The notes beneath the pieces are model-generated. The model saw only the letters and a program-made list of their open reading frames with translations, was not told where the DNA came from and made no database searches. DNA of 64,000 nucleotides from Trichuris trichiura. Its lineage: Eukaryota > Nematoda > Enoplea > Trichinellida > Trichuridae. Every line of letters starts with the position of its first letter. The first letter of the stretch is position 1. The position numbers and the translations under genes are program-made. This document shows positions 11,901 to 22,331 of this stretch, in pieces. The stretch covers positions 5,006,001 through 5,070,000 of the forward strand of contig JBAJFE010000004.1 of the NCBI GenBank assembly GCA_037903355.1, in the 5' to 3' direction.

Positions 11901-13090
11901 GACTAGTATAATTTTCCTAATGCGCTGCCTTCAGCCTGCCTTTGTTTTTACAAATCAGCGAATTGCTCTCTAAACGAACTGCCCTTACTTTAGTAGTAGT
12001 TTGTATCTTAGTGTTACAGAGCAGCTGGGGGAGCAAGCAGTTATTGTTGCTTGAACATCGCTAGTTCATTGCATCATTTTTCTGGTTCATTGCTTAAGTT
12101 GCTGTTGTGTTCGGCTTACCTGTTTTTTCGCTAGTTCTTCTTCATGGCAGATTTTCTGAAAAAACTGATCTTTTTGCTGTATTCATCCGTTTAAATGCAG
12201 TTGAGCTGATGCGCGCGTAAGCTGCTTTTCAACTTACACGGCTAGCGGACTAAGAAAATTCGGTAAACAGGGAAAACCTCGGTCCACGGGATTTTTCGTT
12301 TTCAGAACCACCCGTCTCAACAGTTACTTCTGATAATCAAGCTTCCGTTGTACTTGCAGAGTCAAATTGTAAGAACATTCATTAAATAAAGTTTCTATTA
12401 TATTCGACGACCTGCAGCATTCTGGCAGAGTGGATTCTATCGCGGTGGACGGTCCCCGGCTTTCATCTATTTTTTGACCCTGTACTCATATAACTACGAA
12501 GTTTCGAGAAACTGTTGTTAAACCTTACGTTTTCAGTGTTACTTATAATGCTTCCAACGTATGACCCGTATAACGGCATTTAGCAAAACATCGACTTAAT
12601 CAGCAGCTCAACCTTTGTTCATTTGCAGTTTTCGAGAACCTATGCACCAAGTGCATTTCAGATAAGTTTGAATGTTGGTAGCTTCACGAGGGGACCGTAT
12701 CTTCATTATTGTCAGGCAACTTTTTGTGCGCCAATAATTTTAATAAACAAGGCATTCAGAAGTGCCTTCGTCTGAGACGTTACGTTATTGCCGAAGCAGA
12801 AGGAAGTTGACATTTCCGAAATCTTTGCAAGTTAAGTTGCGCCGGAAGGGCCTTACGAGATTATTGGAGCTTTCTGCACTGAATGTATGAAACTTCGTTA
12901 AATTTTTTATGGCTCATACTTATATGCTAGAGGCACTGAGGAATTATTCGTAACGTAAAATGTGCCATTGTGGCATTCCATTAAAATTTTTGAAATAAGG
13001 TGTGTGAATATGTGAAATAGCGCTTGTTGGTCCGCATAAACTACTTATGTTGCTTCCTTCGTGACGTTTATGACGAGTTTATTCTTTCAG
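8952..13090 (+). other. Rest of intron 1 of the GOLM-like gene
   Basis: No further exon was recognised. A diverged inverted similarity occurs near 10490-10560 and 10640-10700, around blocks resembling CCAATTCTGGTTGG and its complement, but its ends are not clear. Confidence 0.4.
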
Positions 13091-13165
13091 CTGTATACCA
13101 ACAGAAGCTGCGCCTTCAGAAAAGCCTTAAGCAAAAGCTAGATAATGAAGAGCAATTGAAAAAAA
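13091..13165 (+). CDS. GOLM1/CASC4-like protein, coding exon 2
   Basis: The exon is bounded by TTCTTTCAG and a GTAGTT donor. In the frame left by exon 1 it reads VYQQKLRLQKSL and continues through KQKLDNEEQLKK, a charged heptad pattern typical of the lumenal coiled coil. It leaves phase 1, completed by the next exon after a 54-bp intron. The frame continuity across three junctions is the main evidence. Confidence 0.62.
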
Positions 13166-13219
13166 GTAGTTTCAGTACTCGATAGGTTTTTGCTTTCATT
13201 TAATCACCTTCCGTTGTAG

Positions 13220-13281
13220 ATTTGCAAGACCAGCTTGTTCGTCGAAATAAAGAATATGAGTCGGAACGGAATGCGTTGCAA
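13220..13281 (+). CDS. GOLM1/CASC4-like protein, coding exon 3
   Basis: Acceptor TTGTAG, donor GTAAGT. It encodes LQDQLVRRNKEYESERNALQ, again coiled coil; LQDQL is also found in the coiled coil of vertebrate GOLM1. It starts by completing a phase-1 codon and ends in phase 0, as required by the next exon 6.2 kb downstream. Confidence 0.68.
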
Positions 13282-13549
13282 GTAAGTAACCCATTATTCT
13301 TTTTGTCGAAGCGGTTTATCGTTGGCTAAAAAGCTTCACTGTCTTCTGTGTGACACATTTAGTATTTCCAGTTGAATAGTAACATTAATACGATGTTTGC
13401 ACTGTTTCGTGCTGCCTAATAAATTCTTCTGCATTTTGTATGGATAGGTGTATAAAATTAATGTTGATGAAGCCAAATTTTAAATCACTTCCTTTCATTA
13501 GAGAATTTACGGTATGGTATGCCTGTTTCGTTGGTGAAAGTTCAGTATG

Positions 13550-13605
13550 CAAGGACAAACGGGGCGTTCAAGTCCCGTCGTCAGCGTGACGTCTTTTTTC
13601 ACGGT
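13550..13605 (-). other. Decayed hammerhead-like motif
   Basis: The minus strand shows CGCTGACGACGGGAC, the left half of the recurrent motif, but the GAAAGC half is not preserved. It is probably a worn copy. Confidence 0.3.
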
Positions 13606-14503
13606 GACGACAGAACCTAAATGTTTCGAAAACTCCGTTTCTGCGTTTTTTCAAACTGATCTTTCAATAAACAACGGGCATACTATAACGTGGTTTCTCT
13701 CATGAAAGCCTACGCACTTGTTCCCTGAAATCCCTTTTCAAACGATCACTGCCTTTAAAATTTATAGGTAAATTCTTTTGCATGAGGTAAGTTAGGCGCT
13801 GATTTTGTCACAGCAGCATACCAACTCATTTTTTAAATGATTCACAATGGATGACTTCACCTTTTACGTATTGCTCATCTGCCTTCGGGCGAGAATTATT
13901 TCTAGGTGATTCCTATTGGTAAAGTTTATTTCTAACTTTGAGACATAAGATTTTGTGCCATCACATCCTTTCCCATTTCCGCGTCTTTTTGTGATCTGAA
14001 GAAGCACTGGTAAGGTAATAAAAGCGGATAAGAATGAACGTAAATCATCCGCTGGAGATATCTTTATTCGCTCGTGTCAGACGAAAGAGCAGAACGGTTG
14101 TGCCGGGCGAATACTAGCGAGACAAAAAGTATGAGGAATGCTGGTAATATCTGTGCTCCACAGAGGGCTCGGGAACGGAGAAAAAGCAGAGAAACTACTA
14201 TGAGGTGTTGGTACAAACATGTTTCAATTTTATTTTCAAACTTTGCCTTTTTATCATAATTTCGTTAGTTTTTCTGTTACAATAGACTGCAGCCACCTTG
14301 TTCCATTTTTTTTAATCATCCAGATCGCTTCTCGTGTCAGCAGTGATAGCTCCTGAGAGTTTCCGCGAGTAGTAACGAATTGGACGCACACTGCTTCTTT
14401 ATTAGACGTTAGTTATAGTTGATTTGAAAACATAACTTCTAACGGATGTGTGCATTAGCATTGTTGTACGGAAAGGCAACCCGTTCAAAGTTTTATTATA
14501 ATT

Positions 14504-14545
14504 GTGAAGCTTTCGGGGAACACCTGTCCCCGTTTTCAGCGCATG
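14504..14545 (-). ncRNA. Degenerate hammerhead-like motif
   Basis: On the minus strand GCGCTGAAAAC is followed by a helix GGGG/CCCC and then GAAAGCTTC. The CTGANGA box has an A in place of the second G, and stem I is weak, so activity is unlikely. It lies in intron 3 of the GOLM-like gene, just before the G-rich tract. Confidence 0.4.
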
Positions 14546-14642
14546 AAAATGACAGAGGGAATACCGGCATGGCCTTATGAAGACTAGTGCTTTAAACCGT
14601 GGGGATCTTGGGTCGTTTTAAGTGAGCAACAACATTATTAAA

Positions 14643-14862
14643 ATGAGGGTGGGGGGCGGGTTGGTGGAGGGTGGGGGGCGGGTTGATAGGGAAAGGTTAG
14701 AGTAATGTAGAGTGGGGTGTTGGAGATGTTTAAAAAGGGGTTGGGAAAGAGAAGGGAAGGAAGAGGGGGCGGATAGGGGAGGGGACTTTAAGAGGTGGAA
14801 GAAAAGGAGCAAAGAAAGGAAGGACGGGAAAGAAAGGGAAGGAGGGGGGCAAGGGTAATTGG
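14643..14862 (+). repeat. G-rich purine tract with tandem units
   Basis: About 220 bp almost free of C on the + strand. It begins with two copies of a 22-bp unit GGGTGGGGGGCGGGTTGGTG (and a variant ending in GTTGAT), then mixed G/A sequence with runs of three to six G. The first part contains four or more G-runs close together, so G-quadruplex and triplex formation are plausible. It lies within intron 3 of the GOLM-like gene. Confidence 0.7.
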
Positions 14863-15309
14863 CAGACTGGGAATATTTCCCAAGACACCGTGGCGCACCG
14901 TTATTGTCCCTGAACAGGTGGTTGTTGTAGCAGGCAGCAGTTTGTAGCCCTGATGATGTTTGTCCAGTTTGGAAAACGCTGTTATGAAGTTAAAATTTTG
15001 TCTTTCTGACAAACTAAGGCATTTTAAAATTATATGTTTATTGCCCGTAATTTTCGGAACCACGTATGTCCCATCTTCAACGGTACGGAAAAAGTAAATA
15101 GATAGTTCACAGTCACTTCTTACTCACAATGGTAGGCATGGGTGAGACAGCCAGTAAACGGTGGGACTTTGAGGTGGACTTCAAAATTGTATAAACTTGG
15201 ACTATATTTTCGAGGGCAGCGTGTGTTGGCCGGTCCACCTTGTAACTTGTCTGTATACGTAGATCGCCTGGGTATGGGGAGAAAGATGGCGCCTCTTAAA
15301 TTGTTGATC

Positions 15310-15520
15310 ATGTTTGCTCAGGGTTCGCCATTCTACTTCAACCACACTTCAAATTCACGATTAATGGACTCACGCTGGATGTAGAATGCCTCCTTGTTTT
15401 CTCTTATGGCAAAATTACTTTCCAGGAATGAGATAAATGGATGCAGTAAAATACAACGTGTAGTCATGAAGGCTTCGTACAATAAGCTTATATGTTCACA
15501 TCGACGTAAGTGTCTCACAG
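15310..15520 (-). pseudogene. Possible Penelope-like element C-terminus relic
   Basis: The minus strand encodes RENKEAFYIQ followed by ESINREFEVW. This resembles the KEALYIQ...TINRDNG segment after the GIY-YIG domain in the Penelope-like element at 56489-58653. The rest of the protein is not recognisable here, so this is a small relic at best. Confidence 0.42.
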
Positions 15521-15804
15521 CTCTGTATCGAACAAAAACAACCAGTTTGGTTGTTCAGCTTTTGCATGTGAGGCGAAATTTTTGAGACGAACTGTTCTGT
15601 CATTAATACTGAATGTAAAAATAAAAGTTGGCTGGTCTTAAATCGTTAAAATGAGGTATTTCAAAGGAAAGGTTTGCAATTTTAAATTAAGAATTATCTT
15701 GTTTAAGAGAATAATTCCTGAAATGTTGTAAAAAAAGAATCAGGCACGGCTTTCATGTACGTATTTCTTTCCGCGGCTTTTCGCGCTCCTTGTAGGTAGG
15801 TGTA

Positions 15805-17097
15805 CGAAGGATGTTCGAAAAGTTCCCGGAAAGACGGTGCAGCGTCTAACAGGACGCCAACTGATGGGCCAAAAAATGTTTAATCATATCTCCGTTATCT
15901 TCGGACCTGTACGGAGAGGTAGCCTTATCTGACGCTGCGCCAGTGTGGTACAAGCTGCTCCTAAAGTATTCATTTTTTTGGTGATATGGAAGATCTTCGT
16001 TTTGAGGTCAAAGCTAACATCAAATTTCTATTCATGCTTGATTGGCAGTCGAGCAGGATTATTCAATCTTTGCAGCAGGTTTACGGAAGTAGTGCACCAT
16101 CTAAATCGTCTATGAGTGGATAAGGCGTTTCAAGGAGGGCAGAGAGGCTATCGAAGACGACTGGAGAGCGGGAAGACCCGCAACCGCAAACCAGTGGAGG
16201 AATTCTGGCCTTCGTCCAGAAACTAGTGGAAAGAGACCGCAGAATTACCATCAGGAGGGTTGCTAGAATGGCTGGGAATTCCCTCCATTCAGCATTTGGA
16301 ATACTGCATGAAACTCTTGGTTTAAGGAAGCTTTCAGCTCAGTGGGTCTCGAAAGCGTTGCGCGAAGAACAGCGGGTCCGACGCATTAACCTTTCTCAGG
16401 AGCGTTTAACGAAGATTGAAGCAAATGAAACTGAGTTTTTTGACCGTATCGTCACGGGAGACGAAACGTAAATCTACCAATATGACCCCGAGAGTAGGAT
16501 CAAATCCACACAGTGGTTACCGAGGGGGTCAGCAGGTCCACTAAAATTCAAAGCAGAGCGGTCGGCTAGTAAGGTTATGGCGACAATATTCTGGGACTCG
16601 GAAAGAGTAATTCTGACTTCCTCGAAGGAGAGCGAACAGTCACGGCAAATTATTCCAAAGCAACACTGCAAAAATTTAAAACCGCGTTTCTAAGCAAACG
16701 GCGTGGCAAGTTGCACCTAAGTGTCGTTTTTCATCACGATAACGCGCCGGCTCATTCGTCAAAGACAGTAAGGACTGTCCTTCGTATATTTCGGTGGGAA
16801 GTCGTTCCATACCCGCCCTACAGTCCAAATGTTGCCCCGTCAGACTGTTTCCTCTTCCTAAATTTAAAAGAATATAAAAAAGACACGCTTCTCGAGTCAG
16901 TGGATGACGCGAAACGCGCCATCTCGACTTGTTGCAATACTTAGCCAGTTGGATTCTACAAGGAAGGTCTGCGGACGTGGAGACACTGTCTGCAAAAGTG
17001 CATAGAGGTTGATGGAAGATTTGTTTAGAAATAAGTTTGATATCATTGCAGGTAAAATTTTATTTAATTTTTTCAGGAACTTTTCGACTAACCCTTG
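15805..17097 (+). mobile_element. Mariner element, copy 1 (1293 bp)
   Basis: A full-length mariner between TA dinucleotides (15803-15804 and 17098-17099), with inverted ends CGAAGGATGTTCGAAAAGTT and, reverse complemented at the right, CAAGGGTTAGTCGAAAAGTT. Length and ends match mariner elements. Two relatives lie in the window at 24163-26025 and 43937-45150. It sits in intron 3 of the GOLM-like gene in the same orientation. Confidence 0.9.
15986..17028 (+). pseudogene. Mariner transposase, inactivated
   Basis: A D,D34D transposase starting MEDLRFEVKANIKFL, with helix-turn-helix sequence (RITIRRVARMAGNS), then VTGDET, HHDNAPAHSS and SPNVAPSDCFLF, which carry the three catalytic aspartates. 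It is broken in at least two ways. A small frame-changing lesion lies near 16110, where the expected YEWIRRF is out of frame, and the Trp codon after VTGDET has become TAA, so the product stops before the second aspartate. Length otherwise matches mariner transposases (about 345 residues). Confidence 0.88.
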
Positions 17098-18249
17098 TAT
17101 TCATAATAGCACTCTACCAGTGAGTAGACGCGGAAATCGTTGAGGAGGTCAAAGAAACCAATTTACATAGTTCACGGGCCGTTATAGTCCGTTCTTCAGC
17201 TTGGTGTGGGAGAAAGGGTTTGTTCAATTATCAATAATTATGGACTTCACGAGAGCAATGGATGAGGCCGACTGGATGTGTTCCAGTAATAGAGTTTATT
17301 GATCAGAGCACTCAACGTTTCGCTACTCTCTACTGCTTTTCGCCATTGATGGTGGAGTTGTTTCCAGTAAAAGTGTTGCAGATAACCTGGGGCCTTGCTC
17401 CGCCAATGACGGTTCGACTCAGGAAGGCAATGATGCGGGCGCCGTTGACGTAAGCAGCGCTGGACGATGCTCCCCGTGCCACGCGACATGAAGTTCGTGT
17501 CGAAAACAGGCACAGTTACTCAATGGCTTCGCGACCTAATCTAACCCCGCGGACGGGGCTATAAAAAGGAGGAGGACGGACCACGGGGGATGGTAATCGT
17601 CGGTAGGACGAGGGAAGGTTGTCTGTTCGAAAATATTCTGAATGTATACCTCGGTTTGTTGGTGTTCCTTAATGAAGACGAAGCAAAGCGTTTGCATACT
17701 GACAGTCTTACGCGTGCAGACCCATATGGTGCATATAAACTACAAAAAAGCCTTGTTCTACTGCGGGTGAACTGGTTCTCGCGAGCGATTGTTGCCGTCG
17801 TGAGGGGTCGAGTGAATACTAGAAAGCTGTTCAACCGCTGTGGCGACTTTCCTTATAATGTTCCTAGTTTTATCCTAAGCAAGCTTTGCGATCGAGCGCG
17901 AAGTTTTGTCTCAGACCCGTTAAACCTCTGCTGTTCTTTACACCGGTACAAATTGAGGATCTTCATGTCCCCACGAAACCTGCCAAGCAAAGTGCTGTCC
18001 GCTTCTCCCATTTAGCAGACATTTGAGGCACTCTTGATTTGCTGAACGTTCACGGGATTTCTGTGATGTGAAACTGAAATCTTGTCACTTCTTAAAACCG
18101 TACGAAGGTGCCAGAAACTCTTAAGTCAGAGAGTGAAGTTAAAGAATGCCCCAAGCGCCTAAATTTCTCCCTTACTGCACTGTAATAGAGAATAAACAAA
18201 ACAGGATGGATTTATGCGTTACCTACTGGAGCAAGGGTGGGTCTGAAGC

Positions 18250-18990
18250 ACGTCTTTTCGCTGGCCACGTTTTACCGGCTGCGTGATAATCGGACGATAC
18301 TCTTGCAGGCAGCCGCTGTTACACCAACAGATAACTCCATCGGCTCGGTTCAGTGCCGTTGGTTCATCGCTATTGGTTCAACAGCATCAGTCGATCATCC
18401 GGCGGTGTTCTGTTTGGCAGTGTTCATACACATTTCACAGCTGGTCATTACATGCTTGCGGTTTCGTCGCCGCTTGTTTATTCTTTTTGGTTCGCTACCG
18501 CTGGTACTGTCGGCACGGCTGCACAGTGGCCTTTGCGGTGCGACATTTTGCATTTGTCTGCACTGCTATTCATGTATCCGTATTCGTTTACGGCCGTAGG
18601 TGGATTTTCGTTGGTTTATCCCTCCTGATTCACTGCAGTTGCCAAGTTGCGCCTGGTTAATACTCTTATTTCATTCCATTTCGTTTGCTATTGCTGGTCC
18701 ATCTCAGTAATTGTTGGTTCATTCCTTATGGTAATGAACCAGCGGCGATGAGCCTGCAGACAGCCAAGGAGCGGATGTGGACGAAAACGGCCAAGCTAGT
18801 AACTTTAAAACACCGCTGGGTGGCAAACTGGCCCTGCTAAACCAATGGCGATGTGCCAACGGCATTGAACTTGCCAAAGGAATGCCAATGGGATTAGTGT
18901 AGAAATAGCTGCCTGCGCGAGCGTAGTCCTGTCGGCATACAGCTGGCAAAACGTCGCGTGTCCGCACAGGTCGCTGGTTTGCATAACTAG
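18250..18990. repeat. Diverged long inverted repeat
   Basis: Two arms of about 230 bp (about 18258-18490 and 18725-18985) are reverse complements with many substitutions and gaps. Landmarks shared by both arms are CGTTTT(A/G)CC, GCAGGCAGC, AATGCCGTTGG or GTGCCGTTGG, ATCGC(T/C)ATTGGTT and CAGCGGTGTT or CGGCGGTGTT. The arms are so alike that chance reading frames in them encode the same peptide, QCRW.IAIG....HPAVF, on opposite strands. No target duplication is clear. It is probably an old palindromic MITE. Confidence 0.6.
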
Positions 18991-19459
18991 TGGTGTACCG
19001 TAGACAAAAACCAAAATATATGAACGGTGTTACCTTACACTGCATAATCAAAAAATGGCAGACGGAGCTCGACGTGGAAGCTGACATGTAAAATCTAATA
19101 TCTTCAACTTATCATACTCAAAGCGTGCTGTGATCGTTGTCGTTGCCCCCTCATCGTCATTATACATTTTAGTAGATTGACTACAGGACAAGGTGATGTC
19201 GTAAATGTTGAAATTAAGTAAATAGGTTGTTTTTATAAATAGGAACGAAAGTGCTAGTAGTATAATGACAGTTACACTGAACTGCCCTACAGGACTCTGA
19301 ATTATAACTCGTGCTTTGCTGCTTGTGAGCGTTTCCTAGTTAATAGCAAAATGCTCTTTTATTTTACATTAATGTATTAGTGCTTTTATGACGTTACCTT
19401 ACTTAGCCAGCAGTTACTTTTTGTGTACTTTGTAGCTGACACGCGCATGTGTTTTTCAG

Positions 19460-19564
19460 AAAGAATTGGATCGGATAAAAGCGGAGTTGAAACTTCTTCG
19501 TCAGTCTGGAGAGAAACTAGTACAGCGAAATGAGTATTTAAATGCAAAACTGAATTATGAAAAA
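19460..19564 (+). CDS. GOLM1/CASC4-like protein, coding exon 4
   Basis: Acceptor GTTTTTCAG, donor GTGCGT, phase 0 at both ends, 35 codons. It encodes KELDRIKAELKLLRQSGEKL and then VQRNEYLNAKLNYEK, the end of the lumenal coiled coil. Intron 3 before it (6.2 kb) contains a mariner, a Penelope remnant and the G-rich tract, while intron 4 after it is only 98 bp. Confidence 0.68.
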
Positions 19565-19662
19565 GTGCGTTGCACTACTGAGATAGAGCTTCTGAAAAAA
19601 CCGTTGGTTTGAAACTTTTTTGTCGCTTACTGTAGTTGATTTCTTTCGTGCACCAATTTAAG

Positions 19663-19752
19663 AACGACTCCCAGCTGACAGCACGTCCGATGGAGCGTAC
19701 TGGTGTTGTAAACATCGTTTCAGAACCGGTGTCCGCTCCGTTAGCTTTTCAG
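19663..19752 (+). CDS. GOLM1/CASC4-like protein, coding exon 5
   Basis: Acceptor TTTAAG, donor GTAAGA, phase 0 at both ends, 30 codons. It reads NDSQLTARPMERTGVV and goes on through NIVSEPVSAPLAFQ, a Ser/Pro-rich segment of the kind that follows the coiled coil in Golgi lumenal proteins. I rely on clean splice sites and phase, as this region is poorly conserved in the family. Confidence 0.55.
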
Positions 19753-22330
19753 GTAAGAGTATTTTTGCCAGTAAAATTGACTTAACAGTTTTTACAGTTA
19801 CATTAGTGAAACTCAGCTGGGCAGTTTCAAACTCCAGCAGGAACACATCGACCTCATATTCCTAGTGAGTAGGTATCTTATTGTCCAGGATGCTAGGATT
19901 TTTTGGAGGGGAAGGCCTCAATGGAGGTTGCTGACGCTCTTCCCGTCGAGGTTTTCAGGCGTCAAAGATAGCATTGTAATTAAGGGAGCGGTGGCGACCC
20001 TGAGGTTGGGAAACACTGAGTTAATTGGTTGAGCTGCAGAGAACGAACGATATAGTTTTCCTAATGTAGCGTGTTTGTGTAGCTATGAACAGCGTTCGAT
20101 TTGTTGCTAATCTTGGAAAGAATGCATTAAGAATTCGTAAGACAGGTATGGCTGCTCAGGTTTCTTGCATTACTGATGGCATTTTTTTGCTAAGACGTGG
20201 CTAGCAGTCAGATGCATCCTTGTAGTGTGCGTTTAGCTGTTAGACTAGAAAGTTAAAAGAGTAACAATAAAACAATTTTTGGGTCTTTACCCTCAGAGCC
20301 CTACACCGGCAACTTCAAAGGGTAATACGTGGTGAGGTGGGATTAGCGGAACAACGGGAAGGAAGTTCCCTGCAGGAGACTGAACGCATGCAGAGCAGTA
20401 GGAGCGGGGAGCACAATGGAGCATCAGTTAACCTATTCGGTTAGCGAATCGTTGAAAACATCGAAGGTCAACGATCCGATCTGCGTCGCGGTACGTTGAG
20501 CTGAGGTTTAGGCTTAGGCTAGGGCTGCACAACGTGGCCGCCGAACCTACAGTGGGACTGTTCGGTTAGCCCTACCATTCTTCTCTAATGCCCAATTGAC
20601 CTCCTATGAAGTTGCCGGTGTTGGGGTCTGAGACTGAAGACCTTAATTTTTTTCTGTAGGAAAATAATTTATCGTCGAAACACTACTTTCTCCTCAGGGA
20701 ATCTCCGCAGGGGTAACAGTTTGTGTTTAATGCTCAAATACCTGGGCAGCGAGCATTATGCTCTGTTGGTAGAATATATCGATTGCCTTTTCCGTATGGG
20801 TTTGGTCTGATTAACGGTAGGATGTTTTATTTGTATTCAAAAAATAGGTGCTCAAAGCTCTTGAGACAGCCGTGCTTGGTCACTAACTAAACGTGAAAGT
20901 GGACACATACACTTGTCCTTAAGATATATTTATGGGTATTTTGTGACTAACGTGTTCCATTCTCAGCGGTAGAAGATCACGTGCGAAGGGAATAAGCGGT
21001 GTCAAACGGAGTGCTCATGCACGGGTTTGGCTTCAACTGATTTTTTAACTCAAGGAGAACGGGTGTTTCTATCTTATGTAAACGGTGTCAGGTTAGTTCT
21101 GTGATTGCCCTGTCAGATCAGGAAAGGTACAAAACGCCTGAATTTTTGGAAACCATAGTTACCGTAATCAGCGACGTGATGAAGTGGCAAATGCTTAATC
21201 TATTCTATCGCTGAGGGGGAGCAAGAATTTCCAATAATTCCAAGATTCCGTGCTTTATTCTTGCTAACGGGACAATAAAAACTATCCCTACGAATCGGAG
21301 GCCCTGCTGACCCTTTGTGAAGCTAGCAGTTTTAAAAGGGCGATACGCTTGTTTACTCGTAGCATTTTCAGCTATTGTGCTTATTTTCAGGTGCTAATAA
21401 TGGCTGATTGTGGTTTTAACCGTCTAATCGTGTGTTTGCAATGTTAATGTATAGTATTAGTGTGTCACGGTAACCACTGTCATCTTAGAACTTTGCAACG
21501 CCACTGTCCCACGTACAAGAAAGAAACTTCGAAGATCCGTTTCCAAGACATGGTCTCCAGAATAGCAGCTCTGTTGCAAGAAATTTCCTCAGGGCAAATG
21601 GTCTGCATATTGTCTTTAGACCGCAGCTTTCTAATTGTCTTCGTTCCTACAGAAAGCAAAGCAATGAAAGATTTTAAAGTAACAACTTTGGATAACAGGT
21701 ACAACTGGCGATCAATTGGGGTTACTTTAATTGTTTATTTTTTAAGATATGCGTCATCTCTAAATCCCTCTTTGACGAGATGAACAAATCGCGTTTCAGT
21801 TAATTGTTCATAGGCATGGTTTGCGCATGTACGGGCATACTGCATATCTATTATTCAAAGGCAGTTTTTAAACATTCATCGTTGTAGCTGACTGGATGTT
21901 GAAATTCTGAAATGTAGTGAATGCTTGTTGAACACGCCTATGATTGTTTTCTCTTTGTTTTATTGCACTTCATGAGGACGCAGGAATAGGACGTTTGCTT
22001 TCGTGATTAGCTGCTTTATTTAAATCATTTAATTTTATTTTTATGTTTACGATCGGTTCACGTTCAATCTGCGCTGGCAGCATAACTCTTTTTGTAGCGC
22101 AATAATTTTTGAGGTCTGCTGTATTCAGCTCCTGCTGGACTGGTAAATGAGCTGTGAATGAAACGCGAGTGTTCTTGCAGTGCCTCCTAACTTTTCTTAG
22201 TTCCTTCGGCAGAAGAGCTTCTGAGGCGACGTGCTACTATCGCACGTAGTTATAGTCATTGTAAAAGTGCAGTATTGCCGCAAGGGAAGCGCGCAAATAA
22301 AGGTACCGTGGGCGATATTCAATACCATAT
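19753..22330 (+). other. Start of intron 5 of the GOLM-like gene
   Basis: Apart from the MITE at 20292-20631, I recognise no exon. Near 19990-20025 there is a hAT-like right end (AACCTCAGGGTCGCCACC and AAACACTG) without a matching left end. Confidence 0.35.
20292..20631. mobile_element. MITE with ACCGGCAACTTC ends
   Basis: The left end reads CTCAGAGCCCTACACCGGCA, and the reverse complement of the right end reads TCTCAGACCCCAACACCGGC; both are followed by AACTTCA. The inside shares GGTAATACGTG and CAGCGGAACAACG-like blocks with the MITE at 52948-53170, so the two are relatives. No protein is encoded. Confidence 0.58.
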
Positions 22331-22331
22331 A

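Noticed and set aside
17590..18015. A 141-aa plus-strand frame
   Set aside because: The opposite strand is also open, and no conserved motif or splice structure is present.
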